Shown: positions 26,301 to 35,460 of the stretch, one piece after another | Position numbering within the stretch: the stretch's first letter is position 1 | Layout: each line of letters begins with the position of its first letter | Assembly (NCBI RefSeq): GCF_004366355.1 | Contig: NZ_SODV01000002.1 | Coordinates: 2,419,547-2,483,546 of the forward strand | Length of the DNA: 64,000 nucleotides | DNA from: Dinghuibacter silviterrae | GTDB lineage: Bacteria; Bacteroidota; Bacteroidia; Chitinophagales; Chitinophagaceae | Direction of reading: 5' to 3' | Translations under genes and position numbers: made by a program | The notes under the pieces: generated by a model | Seen by the model: the letters and a program-made list of their open reading frames with translations, nothing else | Database searches by the model: none | What the model was told of the DNA's origin: nothing

Positions 26301-29008
26301 CGGGCCACGGTCGTCACCTGGTCGGCAAACACCGCCAGGGTGTCGATCATCTCGTTGATGGTATCGGTGAGCTGGGCCACCTCTCCGCGGGAGCTGATGG
26401 ACAGCTTTTGTTTCAGGTTCCCCGTGGCCACGGAGGTCACGACCTTGGCGATCCCGCGCACCTGGCTGGTGAGGTTGGAGGCCATCATGTTGACCGAGTC
26501 GGTCAGGTCTTTCCAGGTACCGGCCACGCCCTTGACCTCGGCCTGGCCGCCCAGCTTGCCCTCGGTACCCACCTCACGGGCTACGCGCGTGACCTCGAAG
26601 GCAAAGGAGTTGAGCTGGTCCACCATCGTATTGATCGTATTCTTCAGGTCGAAGATTTCCCCCTTGACGTCGATGGTGACCTTTTTGGAAAGGTCACCCG
26701 AGGCCACCGCCTTGGTCACTTCGGCGATGTTGCGCACCTGGCTGGTCAGGTTCCCCGTCATCTGGTTGACCGAGTCGGTCAGGTCCTTCCAGGTACCGGC
26801 GACACCCGGCACAAAGGCCTGTCCGCCCAGCTTCCCGTCCGTTCCCACTTCGCGGGCGACGCGGGTCACCTCGGAGGCAAAGGCCCTGAGCTGGTCCACC
26901 ATCGTATTGAGCGTTTCTTTCAACTGCAGGATTTCCCCGCGGACGTCCACCGTGATCTTCCGGGACATATCCCCATTGGCCACGGCGATGGCGACATCGG
27001 CGATGTTGCGCACCTGGTCGGTCAGGTTCCCCGCCATCTGGTTGACCGAGTCGGTGAGGTCCTTCCAGGTCCCGGCCACCCCGGGTACGTGCGCCTGGCC
27101 CCCGAGCTTTCCTTCGGTCCCTACTTCGCGGGCGACACGGGTGACTTCCGAGGCAAACCCGCGGAGCTGTTCCACCATGGTGTTGATGGTGTTTTTCAGC
27201 TCCAGGATTTCCCCCTTGACGTCCACCTCGATCTTACGGGAAAGGTCGCCATTGGCCACCGCCGTCGTGACTTCGGCGATGTTGCGCACCTGGTCGGTGA
27301 GGTTCCCCGCCATGATGTTGACCGAGTCGGTGAGGTCCTTCCAGGTACCGCCGACGCCGGGTACGTTGGCCTGGCCACCCAGCCGTCCTTCCGACCCTAC
27401 TTCCCTCGCCACGCGCGTGACTTCCGAGCCAAAGGAATTGAGCTGGTCCACCATCGTATTGATGGTATTCTTCAGTTCCAGGATTTCCCCTTTGACGTCC
27501 ACGGTGATCTTACGCGACAGGTCTCCTTTTGCCACGGCGGTGGTCACTTCGGCGATGTTGCGCACCTGGGCTGTCAGGTTGGACGCCATCTGGTTCACGC
27601 TTTCGGTCAGGTCCTTCCAGGTCCCGCCCACGCCACGCACCTTGGCCTGGCCGCCCAGCTTCCCGTCCGTCCCTACTTCGAGGGCCACGCGCGTAACCTC
27701 GGAGGCAAAGGAGTTGAGCTGGTCCACCATGGTATTGATGGTATTTTTCAGTTCCAGGATTTCGCCTTCCACGTTGACCGTGATCTTGCGGGAAAGGTCG
27801 CCCCGGGCCACGGCGGTAGTGACTTCGGCGATGTTGCGTACCTGGGCGGTCAGGTTGGACGCCATCTGGTTCACGCTTTCGGTCAGGTCTTTCCATACAC
27901 CGCCCACGCCGGTGACCTTGGCCTGTCCGCCCAGTTTCCCTTCCGAGCCCACTTCCGTGGCCACGCGGGTGACTTCCGAGGAAAAAGAATTGAGCTGATC
28001 CACCATCGTGTTGATGGTATCCTTGAGTTCGAGAATTTCCCCCTTCACGTCCACGGTGATCTTGCGGGAAAGGTCGCCCCGGGCCACCGCGGTGGTGACT
28101 TCGGCGATGTTGCGTACCTGGGCCGTCAGGTTCCCCGCCATGATGTTGACGGAGTCCGTAAGGTCCTTCCAGGTCCCGCCCACCCCGGGTACGTTGGCCT
28201 GGCCGCCCAGCCGTCCTTCCGACCCTACTTCGCGGGCCACCCGTGTCACTTCCGAGGAGAAGGAATTGAGCTGGTCCACCATCGTGTTGATGGTGTTTTT
28301 CAGCTCCAGGATTTCCCCCTTTACGTCCACGGTGATCTTTTTGGAAAGGTCGCCTTTGGCGACCGCGGTCGTGACCTCGGCGATGTTGCGCACCTGGGCC
28401 GTCAGGTTCCCCGCCATCAGGTTGACGGAATCGGTCAGGTCCTTCCAAACACCGCCCACGCCGTCCACCGTCGCCTGGCCCCCGAGCTTGCCCTCCGAGC
28501 CCACTTCCCTGGCCACGCGCGTCACCTCCCGGCTAAACAGGTTGAGCTGTTTCACCATGTCGTTCACCTCCCGGGCGATCCGGGAAAACTCCCCTTGCAG
28601 GACGTGGTCCCCGATTTCCAGGGGCATTTGCTGACCAAGGTCGCCTTTTGCCACGGAGCTGATGACGCCCGCAATTTCGATCGTGGGATGGACCAGGTCC
28701 GAAATCAGCGTATTAAGCGAGTCCACGCCCTGCCGCCAGGAACCTTTGGAATACGGGACATCGATGCGGTGGGTGAGCTTCCCTTCCTTACCGATGGTAT
28801 TGCTCGCTTTCATGAACTCCTCGGTCATCCGCTCGTTCATCTCGATGATGTCGTTGAGCGCGTCGTAAATCTTGCCCCGGGTACCCACCTCGTCGATGGG
28901 CATACGGGCCTGGAAGTTGCCGTTGCGGACTTCCAGGAGTACGCGGAGGAGTTCTTTGTCCAGGTCTTGGGGTTGGTCGACGTAGGTGGGTGCGTTGGTC
29001 AGGCTCAT
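23288..29008 (-). CDS. Giant soluble poly-HAMP hybrid histidine kinase with GAF and three receivers
   Basis: 1906 residues, no signal peptide and no membrane helix. Residues about 20-1000 are HAMP-type modules, including nine successive units starting LTxQVR, eight of which are full 92-residue copies; each unit holds two HAMP-like halves joined by a KDLT-S/N-VN linker. Then come a GAF domain (about 1010-1140), a coiled coil, HisKA with SHELRTPLN (His near 1227), HATPase_c with DTGIGIQ and GTGLGLS, and three receivers with phospho-Asp near 1566, 1689 and 1837. The architecture resembles poly-HAMP group III hybrid kinases (fungal Nik1/Hog1-type osmosensors) and related bacterial kinases. The next kinase gene overlaps its end by 16 bases. 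Input signal unknown. Confidence 0.95.
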   Translation of the reverse strand: MSLTNAPTYVDQPQDLDKELLRVLLEVRNGNFQARMPIDEVGTRGKIYDALNDIIEMNERMTEEFMKASNTIGKEGKLTHRIDVPYSKGSWRQGVDSLNTLISDLVHPTIEIAGVISSVAKGDLGQQMPLEIGDHVLQGEFSRIAREVNDMVKQLNLFSREVTRVAREVGSEGKLGGQATVDGVGGVWKDLTDSVNLMAGNLTAQVRNIAEVTTAVAKGDLSKKITVDVKGEILELKNTINTMVDQLNSFSSEVTRVAREVGSEGRLGGQANVPGVGGTWKDLTDSVNIMAGNLTAQVRNIAEVTTAVARGDLSRKITVDVKGEILELKDTINTMVDQLNSFSSEVTRVATEVGSEGKLGGQAKVTGVGGVWKDLTESVNQMASNLTAQVRNIAEVTTAVARGDLSRKITVNVEGEILELKNTINTMVDQLNSFASEVTRVALEVGTDGKLGGQAKVRGVGGTWKDLTESVNQMASNLTAQVRNIAEVTTAVAKGDLSRKITVDVKGEILELKNTINTMVDQLNSFGSEVTRVAREVGSEGRLGGQANVPGVGGTWKDLTDSVNIMAGNLTDQVRNIAEVTTAVANGDLSRKIEVDVKGEILELKNTINTMVEQLRGFASEVTRVAREVGTEGKLGGQAHVPGVAGTWKDLTDSVNQMAGNLTDQVRNIADVAIAVANGDMSRKITVDVRGEILQLKETLNTMVDQLRAFASEVTRVAREVGTDGKLGGQAFVPGVAGTWKDLTDSVNQMTGNLTSQVRNIAEVTKAVASGDLSKKVTIDVKGEIFDLKNTINTMVDQLNSFAFEVTRVAREVGTEGKLGGQAEVKGVAGTWKDLTDSVNMMASNLTSQVRGIAKVVTSVATGNLKQKLSISSRGEVAQLTDTINEMIDTLAVFADQVTTVAREVGVDGKLGGQANVPGASGIWKNLTENVNQLAANLTTQVRAISEVASAVTKGDLTRTIRVAAKGEVEELKDTINQMIANLKETTLRNQEQDWLKSNLAKFTQMLQGQKDLNTVTRRILSELARVVNAQRGMFYILEQDETPHLRLFATYAHQQELSLDRQFGLGEGLVGQVAMEKQRILLTNVPKDYIRIGSGLGESTPINLIVLPVLFEKEIKAVIELASFEPFNETHLDFLGQLTESIGIVLNTIETNSRTEHLLEQSTSLADELRRANEELQDKAHLLVKQKEEVENKNKEVEEARRSLEEKAEQLTLTSKYKSEFLANMSHELRTPLNSLLILAQQLFENADGNLTEKQVRYAKTIHSCGDDLIQLINDILDLSKIESGYISADFSPVALGEITSFVETTFKHISESKNLRFVIDMDRELPGNIRTDIQRLNQILKNLLSNAFKFTEKGEVRLRIFEARKGDWKSSLQALDLAPRVVGFEIRDTGIGIQKEKQNIIFEAFQQAEGSTSRKYGGTGLGLSISRGLADLLGGVIDLDSEVGRGSTFTLYLPADYNPALFKKEKQTSLVISEYALDQDKVVQTVKLPERDLEAVSEIINDTGDDRNSISFGEKVVLIVEDDLRFARIMMDKVHEKDLKGVVATHYGEVFDLANKFMPVAVTLDVKLPDASGWRILDLFKNDLNFRHIPIHLISGEENRALAMNRGARSFHLKPLDADALGQLMDDIAGFDPNRTRELLIIEDNELDSSQIAKMLDLGDQVHLTLAATGQEALEHIRFHPYDGISVDYGVPDMNGLDLVTEIHALRGAKIMPLTIYSARDFTPREKSLLKKYANNVLLKNVQSLELLLEEVVTQLHINHKGLPPEKKRIIENLRLKEEILSGKKVLVVDDDVRNLFALTTAFEKYNINTITAESGQDAIQILEEEPGIDMVLMDIMMPEMDGYETTQKIRREHKNAHLPIIAVTAKAMKGDREKCLEAGASDYITKPVKIDQLLSLMRIWLYK
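26106..28545. repeat. Tandem ~276-bp coding repeats of the poly-HAMP kinase
   Basis: The minus-strand coding sequence repeats with a 276-base period (92 codons). Recognisable marks in each unit are the LTxQVRxIA start, the GxLxxK-x-V-x-V/I stretch, GEI-x-x-L-K/T-x-TIN-x-[18 protein letters not shown] and the WKDLT-D/E-SVN end. Neighbouring copies are close to identical at protein level; the last copy and the partial ones at the edges are more diverged. High identity makes the tract prone to unequal recombination and copy-number change. Confidence 0.85.
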
Positions 29009-29050
29009 AAACTATGAGCGCATCAAAGGCTGTGCCGCTGTCGAGGCGAC

Positions 29051-30748
29051 TTAAAAGTCGAATTCCCTACGCCCAATATTCATCCGGAAGCCTACGGAAT
29101 AGAAGGTCACCCCCGCATTCGGCTGTCCCTGGACGTTGTAGGTCCGGTGGGTGCCGCCGACCTCGATATAGGCGTTGTCGAAGAGCTCCCAGGAGATGTT
29201 CAGCCCCAGGGTCGTGCTGTGGACCGGGATACCGGTTCCGATGTGCCAGCCATAGTCGCGCGGACGGGTATTGTAGGTGTCGAACAGGTTGTTGCCCATA
29301 TTGTATCCTGCGGAGTCAAGCCCCTGAAGGTACTGGATGATCTTGCCGGACACGTATAACCGGGGGATCGGCTGGTACCGCGCCAGGGCCACGAATTCCC
29401 GGATGTTGGCGCCGTTCGGGTGCGCCAGGGGCTGGTTGTAGTGGGTAAAGTTGGTCGTGCTGTCGAAGTTCATGTAGGTAAACGGCCGGATCAGGTTAAC
29501 CTCGCCCTGGAGGTCCAGGTTCTTGATGCCAAGGGCGTCGATGTACTTGATCCCGCCTTGCAACGCCTGTTTGTTGGTAAAGCTCCCATCGCTGTAGTGC
29601 AAGAGCTCGTGGATCTGGAATTCGTCAAAGAGAAGGGTGCCGTAGAGCTGGACGTGATGGCCGATGTTGGATTTGGCGTCAAAGGCAATGTTCGCTTTCC
29701 CCGACGTGCCCAGGTTGGACTCCGTCGCCCGGTAAAAGATGACCGGGTTCAGGTAGCTCAGTTGGAGACCGTACGCCCCGCTTTCCATGATGTTTTCGTA
29801 CAAGCCGATGTTCAGCCACTTCGCCAGCTGGGCGGAGAGGTGGTGGATCGACATGTAGTTTTTGGGTTTCATGTCCCGGCCCACCTGGGGTACGGATTGC
29901 ATCGTCTGGGCGATGATCATTTCGTAGTCGATCTTCCAGATCCGTGTATTGAGCCGGAGGAAAACGTAGTCGTTCGCAAAGTCGCTCAGCTCCAGGCTCC
30001 GGAACCCGTTCCCGATAAAGAGTTTGTCGTAGGCATACTGTACGTGGATGACTTTGATCAGGTCAAAGCTCACGCCCCCCCGGAAGTCGAAATAGTCATA
30101 CCCGTTCGTCCCGTAGGGTTTGTAAAAGCCCACCCCAGGCACGGCGTTGTGGGCCGAGACCCACTGGCGGACGTAGAGCGGATCCCTTTCCTGGTTGTCG
30201 GAAATGTAGGTATAAAAACCAACTTTTTTGGCCAGCATCCCCCGGACATACAACCCCCGGGTGTTTAGGTAGGTCGACCCGGTACCGTCGTTGGCGTGCC
30301 CGGTCTGGAGGTTCAACACCGGATCCACCCGCATGGTGAAATCCTTGGTGTCGACCGCGTATAAATGGGAAGGCGTTTCGTAAAAAGTCTTGAGGATGGG
30401 GTGTTTCAGCCGGAAGGAGTCCAGGTAGCGGGCCGGGGCATATTCGTTGTTTTCCATGAGAAAACAGCGGATGTCATAACGGTCCACCGCCGACAACTTG
30501 ATGGGGAGCTGACCCGCAGCGTCCAGGGAGTCGATGTACGCGATGCGTTCGGTAAAGGTTTTCCGGTTAAACGGTTTTACCGTGGAAAAAGCCAGGGTAC
30601 TGTCGTTGCGGAGCTTGATGTCCAGCCGGTCCATAAGGGTGTAATCCTTCGTGTGAAGGGTCAGGTTATCGGATTGGGCCCGGACTTGGATAGCAAAGGG
30701 CAACAACAGGATAAGGGCACATAAGCAACGATAGGCGCAACGACTCAT
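29051..30748 (-). CDS. Outer-membrane beta-barrel protein, capsule assembly Wzi-like
   Basis: 565 residues with a signal peptide ending near ...QVRAQ (residue 25). After a short alpha-helical segment (PFNRKTFTERIAYIDSL) the chain is a long series of amphipathic strands with alternating aromatic residues, ending in an aromatic C-terminal strand (FYSVGFRMNIGRREFDF), as outer-membrane barrels do. The helical N-terminus and the strand pattern resemble the Wzi-type capsule-assembly family that Bacteroidota encode in many copies. The role in surface polysaccharide attachment is inferred. It lies 42 bp downstream of the kinase gene start-side and 30 bp upstream of the T9SS cargo stop on the same strand. 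Confidence 0.7.
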   Translation of the reverse strand: MSRCAYRCLCALILLLPFAIQVRAQSDNLTLHTKDYTLMDRLDIKLRNDSTLAFSTVKPFNRKTFTERIAYIDSLDAAGQLPIKLSAVDRYDIRCFLMENNEYAPARYLDSFRLKHPILKTFYETPSHLYAVDTKDFTMRVDPVLNLQTGHANDGTGSTYLNTRGLYVRGMLAKKVGFYTYISDNQERDPLYVRQWVSAHNAVPGVGFYKPYGTNGYDYFDFRGGVSFDLIKVIHVQYAYDKLFIGNGFRSLELSDFANDYVFLRLNTRIWKIDYEMIIAQTMQSVPQVGRDMKPKNYMSIHHLSAQLAKWLNIGLYENIMESGAYGLQLSYLNPVIFYRATESNLGTSGKANIAFDAKSNIGHHVQLYGTLLFDEFQIHELLHYSDGSFTNKQALQGGIKYIDALGIKNLDLQGEVNLIRPFTYMNFDSTTNFTHYNQPLAHPNGANIREFVALARYQPIPRLYVSGKIIQYLQGLDSAGYNMGNNLFDTYNTRPRDYGWHIGTGIPVHSTTLGLNISWELFDNAYIEVGGTHRTYNVQGQPNAGVTFYSVGFRMNIGRREFDF

Positions 30749-30778
30749 AAAAGTAATTCGCGTAAAAATATGGCTTTT

Positions 30779-32584
30779 TTACTCTTTGATGAAACTCAAG
30801 GTCCCCCCTGGATCAAGCGATAGGTAGTATAGGCCCGCCGGCAACCGGCTAACGTCCACGTCTACCCCCTCCCCGGGCCCGGCCACCGTTTTCGATTGTA
30901 GCAGTTTCCCCCCAACACTGTAGATAAAAATCCCCAACCTGTCCAGGCGCGTGGGCAAAGCAACATGCAGGGTACTGACCGCCGGGTTGGGATAGACTTT
31001 ATAAGACAACGGGCCCCCATCCGATCGCAGGCTGACGACCGGAGAGTAGGTGGTCCAGCCGTTGTTGTCCACCTGTCGCAGCCGGTAATAGTTGGTGGTG
31101 GCAGGTACGGGCGTCGGATCGGTAAACGCGTATTCCTGCAATTGTGAGGTCGTCCCGTGGCCCTGTACCTCTCCGATCTCGCCGAAGTCACGCCCGTCGG
31201 TGGAGCGTTCGACGGCGAAATAGGCGTTGTTGGTCTCCCAGGTGGTCGACCAGTTCAGCACGTTCCCCGTTTTGGTAGCGGTTCCGGTAAACGAGACCAG
31301 GTCCACCGGCAGCGGAATGATCGACGCAAAAGTAAAAAACGACCCCGAAGGGATCTTGGCCGAACTAAGGGTGGTCGCGCCCCCCGTCAGGCTGATGTGC
31401 TGGGTGACGTTGGTGAAAGCCGCATCGGTGGCCACCAGCAGCACCGTGCTTTTGCTCCCGCTGTCCTGGGTGATCGCGATGTTCTGGTCCGTCCAGTTGG
31501 TCTTTTGCATCGTCCAGGTGCGGGGCATCGCATAATAGGTCACGCCCCCCGAGATGATCGTCCGGGTATAGGATGTGGCCTTGGCGTCGTCCCCCCAGAT
31601 CATAAAGCTCCGGTCGTTGCTGATCGTTCCGGTGTTCGCAGAATTGGTCGCGGCGATGTTTGTCAGGGCGATCGTAGTTTGGAAACCGGTATTGCTGCTC
31701 CTCGACTGAAGCTGATTGAGCCCGCTGTTGTTATCCAGGGCCAGCCCCGCGATGTTGTTGGACCAGGTGGCGAGGGTCGCGGCGTTCCAGACCGTGGTAC
31801 CTGTGCTGGACAGGTAATTCTGGGGCGCGGATCCGCCCAGCGTAAAGCCGTATTTCAGCGCCAGGTAAGAGCCGACCTGTTCCAGGTTCGCCGGGCTCAG
31901 GACGCTGGGATAAACGATGACCTCGGCGATCGACCCGTTCCAACTGTTGGTGCCCCAGGCCGAGGCGCCCACCGTGCCGCTCCCCAGGTTGGTGTTGAAG
32001 TTTTCGGCGGTGGGACCCGTCACCAGGTTGCCCACTCCGTATAAGTTCATATTGCCCCCGTTCCCCGCCCAGGTAGAGGTCAGCATCTGGGGTTGCCCGG
32101 TTTGCCAGAAACCGTTCGCGGTATTGAGGCTGGAACTGTAATACGACAATGTGCCCTGAGTGCCTGTGGCGCCCAGCGAATAACCGCTGGTGCCGGTGTT
32201 TTTGCCCCAGGACATCACGTATTGGTTTCCGGTGACGGTCGCCGGGCTGGCCACCGCGATGATGGTGCGGGCATTCTTGCCGTTGGGCAAACCGGTGGTG
32301 CTAAACATACCTAAGCTGGCACCCCCGGTGAAATAGACCACCGGGTTGAAGTTGACGTCGTAGGTGGCATCGTCCTGGTAGGTCGGTTGGGTACCAAACG
32401 GCTGCCAGGCAAAAGTGGCTGTGGCAGACTGATCGATCCAAAACCAGATCGAACTGCCATCCGTGGTGGAAGACGTGGAATTATAGTCGGCTCTTAGCCA
32501 AAGCGTGCTACCGGTAATGCCTCCTGGATTCTGGGCATGCGCAATAAAGGGGAGAATTGCAAAAAGGGTTAGTCGACGTTTCAC
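30779..32584 (-). CDS. T9SS-secreted surface protein with LamG-like lectin domain
   Basis: About 601 residues using a GTG start at 32584, which yields a proper signal peptide (KRRLTLFAILPFIAHAQ); an ATG 15 codons upstream adds non-signal-like residues. The N-terminal ~250 residues (GSTLWLRADYN, later SWNGSIAEVIVYPSVLSPANL) match the concanavalin-like/LamG domain pattern of Bacteroidota surface proteins. A middle beta region follows, then a fibronectin-like stretch, and a C-terminal type A sorting domain (YKVYPNPAVSTLHVALP ... GVDVDVSRLPAGLYYLSL). That tail targets the protein to the type IX secretion system for surface attachment or release. Ligand unknown. Confidence 0.85.
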   Translation of the reverse strand: MKRRLTLFAILPFIAHAQNPGGITGSTLWLRADYNSTSSTTDGSSIWFWIDQSATATFAWQPFGTQPTYQDDATYDVNFNPVVYFTGGASLGMFSTTGLPNGKNARTIIAVASPATVTGNQYVMSWGKNTGTSGYSLGATGTQGTLSYYSSSLNTANGFWQTGQPQMLTSTWAGNGGNMNLYGVGNLVTGPTAENFNTNLGSGTVGASAWGTNSWNGSIAEVIVYPSVLSPANLEQVGSYLALKYGFTLGGSAPQNYLSSTGTTVWNAATLATWSNNIAGLALDNNSGLNQLQSRSSNTGFQTTIALTNIAATNSANTGTISNDRSFMIWGDDAKATSYTRTIISGGVTYYAMPRTWTMQKTNWTDQNIAITQDSGSKSTVLLVATDAAFTNVTQHISLTGGATTLSSAKIPSGSFFTFASIIPLPVDLVSFTGTATKTGNVLNWSTTWETNNAYFAVERSTDGRDFGEIGEVQGHGTTSQLQEYAFTDPTPVPATTNYYRLRQVDNNGWTTYSPVVSLRSDGGPLSYKVYPNPAVSTLHVALPTRLDRLGIFIYSVGGKLLQSKTVAGPGEGVDVDVSRLPAGLYYLSLDPGGTLSFIKE

Positions 32585-32710
32585 GGGGTTTGGATTTGAC
32601 TGCACAAAAACATAGTGCAATCCACCCACGTGGGTCTCTTACGGGGTCACCCGTCCGGACTTCTTTCACAGAGGTAAGCATTACACTGCCACAATGTTAA
32701 GGATAAATCC

Positions 32711-34027
32711 TTATATGGCAATGGGTTCCCAACCTTTTTCGTACGCCCGCCCCCAAAGCCGGTTTGCGGCCTCGTCGTGTAAGATGTGGCCGTTCGACGG
32801 ATCGGTGTGTAGCACCCCTGACGTTCTTTGCGCGATGTTGGCCAGTTGGCAAAGCAATACGCTTTTGTACCCAGAATCCACCGGCTGTGTCAACTTCGCC
32901 TCGCCCCGGATCGTGTCCACAAAGTTGTGGAAATGATAGAAGTCCAGGTTGCCCGTGGCGCTCACCGTATTGGTGGGGTCCGCCTTTTCATCCGGGGTCA
33001 CCGCTTTGACAAGTTTGTTCTTCGTGTCGTAGATCTTATAATCGCCCCCGCCCAGGTTGACCAGGGTGCCCTTGTCGCCATAGATGATAAAACCGCGGCT
33101 TGACCCTTCGACGCCGTAATTGTTACAGCTCCTCCCCTCCCAGGTGATCGCCTTATTGTCACCGAACTCAAAGGTCGCCACCTGTGTATCCGGTGTCTGC
33201 CAGTCGTCCTTATAGGCGTAGCGGCCGCCCCCCGAGGTCACCTTGGTCGGGTAGTCGACGCCTAAGAACCAACGGCAGCAGTCGATCTCGTGCGTGCCGT
33301 TGTTACACGCCTCGCCCGTCCCCCAGTGCCAGAACCAGTGCCAGTTGTAGTGGACCAGATTGTCCTGGAAGGGTCTCCGCGGCGCCGGCCCCTGCCAAAG
33401 TTCGAAGTCCAGGGTGGACGGCACCGGGATGTGTTTCCCGACCCCGATCGACGCCCGGTTGTTTGTATACCACGCCTTTGCAAAATAGGTATTCCCGATC
33501 GCGCCATCCCGCACCTCCTGTACCCCCTGGATCAGGGTCGGCATGGAACGCCGCTGGCTGCCCATCTGGACCGGCCGCCCCGTCTTCTGATACGCCGCCA
33601 CTAGCAGCTCACCCTCGTGCGGGGTATGACAACAAGGCTTTTCTACGTAGACGGGTTTACCCGCCGCCACGCCCAACAGTGCCGCCGGGGCATGCCAGTG
33701 ATCCGGGGAAGCAATGATCAACGCGTCCAGGTCCGGGCGTTTCACCAGCTCGTGTATGTCTTTGATTAAGGTTGGTTTTCTCGCCGCGTCCTTCAGCGCG
33801 TCAAAGCCGTTTTTGATCGCCCCCTCTTCCACGTCGCAGATAAAGCCCACCTCCACATTCGGAAGCTGCGAAAAACACTTCGCCAGGTAAGCGCCCCGGC
33901 TGTGGACGCCCATGACACCCACGACGACTTTATTCGACGGGGCGTTTTTACCAAATACGGGAAAATTCAGAATGGTGACGCCGGCAGCGGCGAGACTGGT
34001 GTCTTTTAGAAAGGTTCTACGATGCAT
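32711..34027 (-). CDS. Tat-exported Gfo/Idh/MocA-family oxidoreductase
   Basis: 438 residues. The N-terminus is a twin-arginine-type signal (HRRTFLKDTSLAAAGVTIL). A Rossmann domain follows with VVVGVMGVHSRGAYLAKCF, and the family's EKP motif is present in GKPVYVEKPCCHTPHE, whose Lys is the conserved catalytic/cofactor-contacting residue. The C-terminal alpha/beta domain carries HWFWHWGTGEACNNGTHEIDCCRWF, with the active-site His-rich segment of the periplasmic glycoside-oxidising group. These enzymes keep a tightly bound NAD(P) and act on sugars or sugar glycosides. The gene is monocistronic-looking and is divergent from a lipoprotein gene 88 bp away. Confidence 0.92.
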   Translation of the reverse strand: MHRRTFLKDTSLAAAGVTILNFPVFGKNAPSNKVVVGVMGVHSRGAYLAKCFSQLPNVEVGFICDVEEGAIKNGFDALKDAARKPTLIKDIHELVKRPDLDALIIASPDHWHAPAALLGVAAGKPVYVEKPCCHTPHEGELLVAAYQKTGRPVQMGSQRRSMPTLIQGVQEVRDGAIGNTYFAKAWYTNNRASIGVGKHIPVPSTLDFELWQGPAPRRPFQDNLVHYNWHWFWHWGTGEACNNGTHEIDCCRWFLGVDYPTKVTSGGGRYAYKDDWQTPDTQVATFEFGDNKAITWEGRSCNNYGVEGSSRGFIIYGDKGTLVNLGGGDYKIYDTKNKLVKAVTPDEKADPTNTVSATGNLDFYHFHNFVDTIRGEAKLTQPVDSGYKSVLLCQLANIAQRTSGVLHTDPSNGHILHDEAANRLWGRAYEKGWEPIAI

Positions 34028-34115
34028 GGCAAGTACGTTGGTTGGTGAATAAAAGTAAGGGAATCGACCAACCCCGCCCGCGTTTTTTCGTATATTAGGA
34101 CAGAATCAAGTTTAT

Positions 34116-34592
34116 ATGGGGCGTCTAATGTATGGAGTGGTAGCCGTGGCGTGTATGCTCTTTGCTGGCTGCGCCAAGCACGACGTGCGCCCTATCGACA
34201 ACAACCCCTTACCCACGACGCCGCCCGCCCCCGGCCTCCCCACTTTTTACAGCGGTCCCAGCCACCCCCCGCCCCTGACCGGTGTCCGGGGAGATTTCTT
34301 TCTGGACGTGTCCGATAGTCTTTTGTATGGACCAAAATCGACCCTGGGCTGGGGCCACCCCGATACGCTCCCCGAGCAAGTCAATGTTTTTGCCGGCGGC
34401 CCCAGGCTCTGGACCGGTGGAGCCGCACCCGGCCCCACCGTCGGGAACATCCCCGACTTTTACCTCGACATGGTACACGCCAACCTGTACGGACCGAAAA
34501 GCGCCTCCGGCTGGGGCGCCAGCGTCACCCTGCCCGTCGCGGATACGTCAGTTACCCCCTCTGCCCCCCAGGGGAGCGGCCCTGTCGATTAA
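34116..34592 (+). CDS. Small lipoprotein with GWG/YGPK repeats
   Basis: 158 residues. Signal peptide with lipobox LFAGC (Cys19), so an envelope lipoprotein. After a Pro-rich segment there are two copies of an about 20-residue motif: DFFLDVSDSLLYGPKSTLGWG and DFYLDMVHANLYGPKSASGWG, about 60 residues apart. This LYGPK-x-GWG pattern occurs next to collagen-like tracts in other secreted Bacteroidota and phage fibre proteins. The next gene downstream encodes a collagen-like lipoprotein, so the pair may be functionally linked. No enzymatic motif visible. Confidence 0.7.
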   Translation: MGRLMYGVVAVACMLFAGCAKHDVRPIDNNPLPTTPPAPGLPTFYSGPSHPPPLTGVRGDFFLDVSDSLLYGPKSTLGWGHPDTLPEQVNVFAGGPRLWTGGAAPGPTVGNIPDFYLDMVHANLYGPKSASGWGASVTLPVADTSVTPSAPQGSGPVD

Positions 34593-34684
34593 GCCCTTTT
34601 CGATCATCGCCATCAACGCGTCGCGGTAATTTTTCCCCACCGGAATCCGCTGCTCCCTAATCGTGGCTGCCCGCCAGGCGCCGC

Positions 34685-34727
34685 CGCGCGTAGTTGTGCC
34701 TTCCGCCGATGCGTATAACTACGCGCG
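34685..34727. repeat. Perfect 11-bp inverted repeat
   Basis: CGCGCGTAGTT at 34685-34695 and its exact complement at 34717-34727 enclose a 21-base loop, in the gap between two co-directional lipoprotein genes. There is no T tract, so it may be a factor-dependent terminator, a protein-binding site or a REP-like element. Confidence 0.6.
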
Positions 34728-34816
34728 ACCGATGATAGTTAATACGCTAAATGATCGTTATACCGCTTTGTGGTATTGACACCTGGCCGATGCAGGTATA
34801 TGTTTGCAGCAAAAAG

Positions 34817-35356
34817 ATGATGAAACAACGAATGCTTTTTGCTTACCTCCTGCTGATGGCGACGTTGTATATGTCGTGTTCCAAAACCGGGCCTGCGGGC
34901 CCGGCCGGTGCGACAGGTGCCACCGGCGCTGCCGGTCCACAAGGCCCGCAAGGTGCCACGGGTACCGCCAACGTGATTTATTCCAACTGGAATACGGCCA
35001 TCAACCTCCGGGATACCAACTTTGACGGCTCCAATTATGTGCTCATGACCCTGCTGGCCCCCTCCCTCACTTCAGCCGACCTCAACACCGCGACGGTCCT
35101 TGTGTACTTCACCTTTGGTGATGGCGACTTTCCATTGCCTTATATGAATGACGCGGGAGGAAAGACGAGCATCATTTCATTTATACCCGAGGCAGGACAG
35201 ATCCTGATCACGCGCTACACCACCGACAATTCGGCTTCCGTCACGCTCGGAACCTTGAATCAATACCGTTTTGTGATTATTCCGGGTGGTGTAAACGTAC
35301 CGGATTCGTTCGACTACGCCACGGTATGTGCGTTCTACCACATCACCGAAAACTAA
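34817..35356 (+). CDS. Collagen-like surface lipoprotein
   Basis: 179 residues from the ATG at 34817; a second ATG follows immediately, and a much earlier in-frame ATG adds non-signal sequence. The signal peptide ends in the lipobox MATLYMSC (Cys17-18 region). The lipid anchor is followed by about eight Gly-X-Y triplets (GPAGPAGATGATGAAGPQ, then GPQGATG), a short collagen-like stalk. The C-terminal ~130 residues form a compact beta-rich domain (NVIYSNWNTAINLRD ... YRFVIIPGGVNVP) without recognised family. Surface adhesion or scaffolding is a reasonable guess but unproven. Hairpin and T-run follow at 35405. Confidence 0.8.
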   Translation: MMKQRMLFAYLLLMATLYMSCSKTGPAGPAGATGATGAAGPQGPQGATGTANVIYSNWNTAINLRDTNFDGSNYVLMTLLAPSLTSADLNTATVLVYFTFGDGDFPLPYMNDAGGKTSIISFIPEAGQILITRYTTDNSASVTLGTLNQYRFVIIPGGVNVPDSFDYATVCAFYHITEN

Positions 35357-35404
35357 CAGTAAGCCTTCGTTATATAAGCAGTCGTTTTTGGTTAAATGCA
35401 AAGC

Positions 35405-35435
35405 AAAGGCGCCCTCTGTCTAGGGGGGGCCTTTT
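35405..35435 (+). terminator. Intrinsic terminator, possibly bidirectional
   Basis: AAAGGC at 35405 plus CCC pairs with GGG and GCCTTT ending at 35434, followed by further T residues. It lies between the stop of the collagen-like lipoprotein and the convergent end of the fucose operon, and may serve both. Confidence 0.65.
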
Positions 35436-35460
35436 GTGTTGTTGCGCCGGGCGCGGATGC

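Noticed and set aside
24809..29017. A 1402-codon plus-strand open frame opposite the giant kinase
   Set aside because: It is the antisense shadow of GC-rich, repeated coding sequence; its composition (Gly/His/Arg/Asp rich, repeated VHxxxxDLxGK) mirrors the HAMP repeats and it lacks domains.
34751..34816. Start of the collagen-like lipoprotein at the upstream ATG (34751)
   Set aside because: The added residues break the signal peptide; the ATG at 34817 gives a normal lipoprotein signal.
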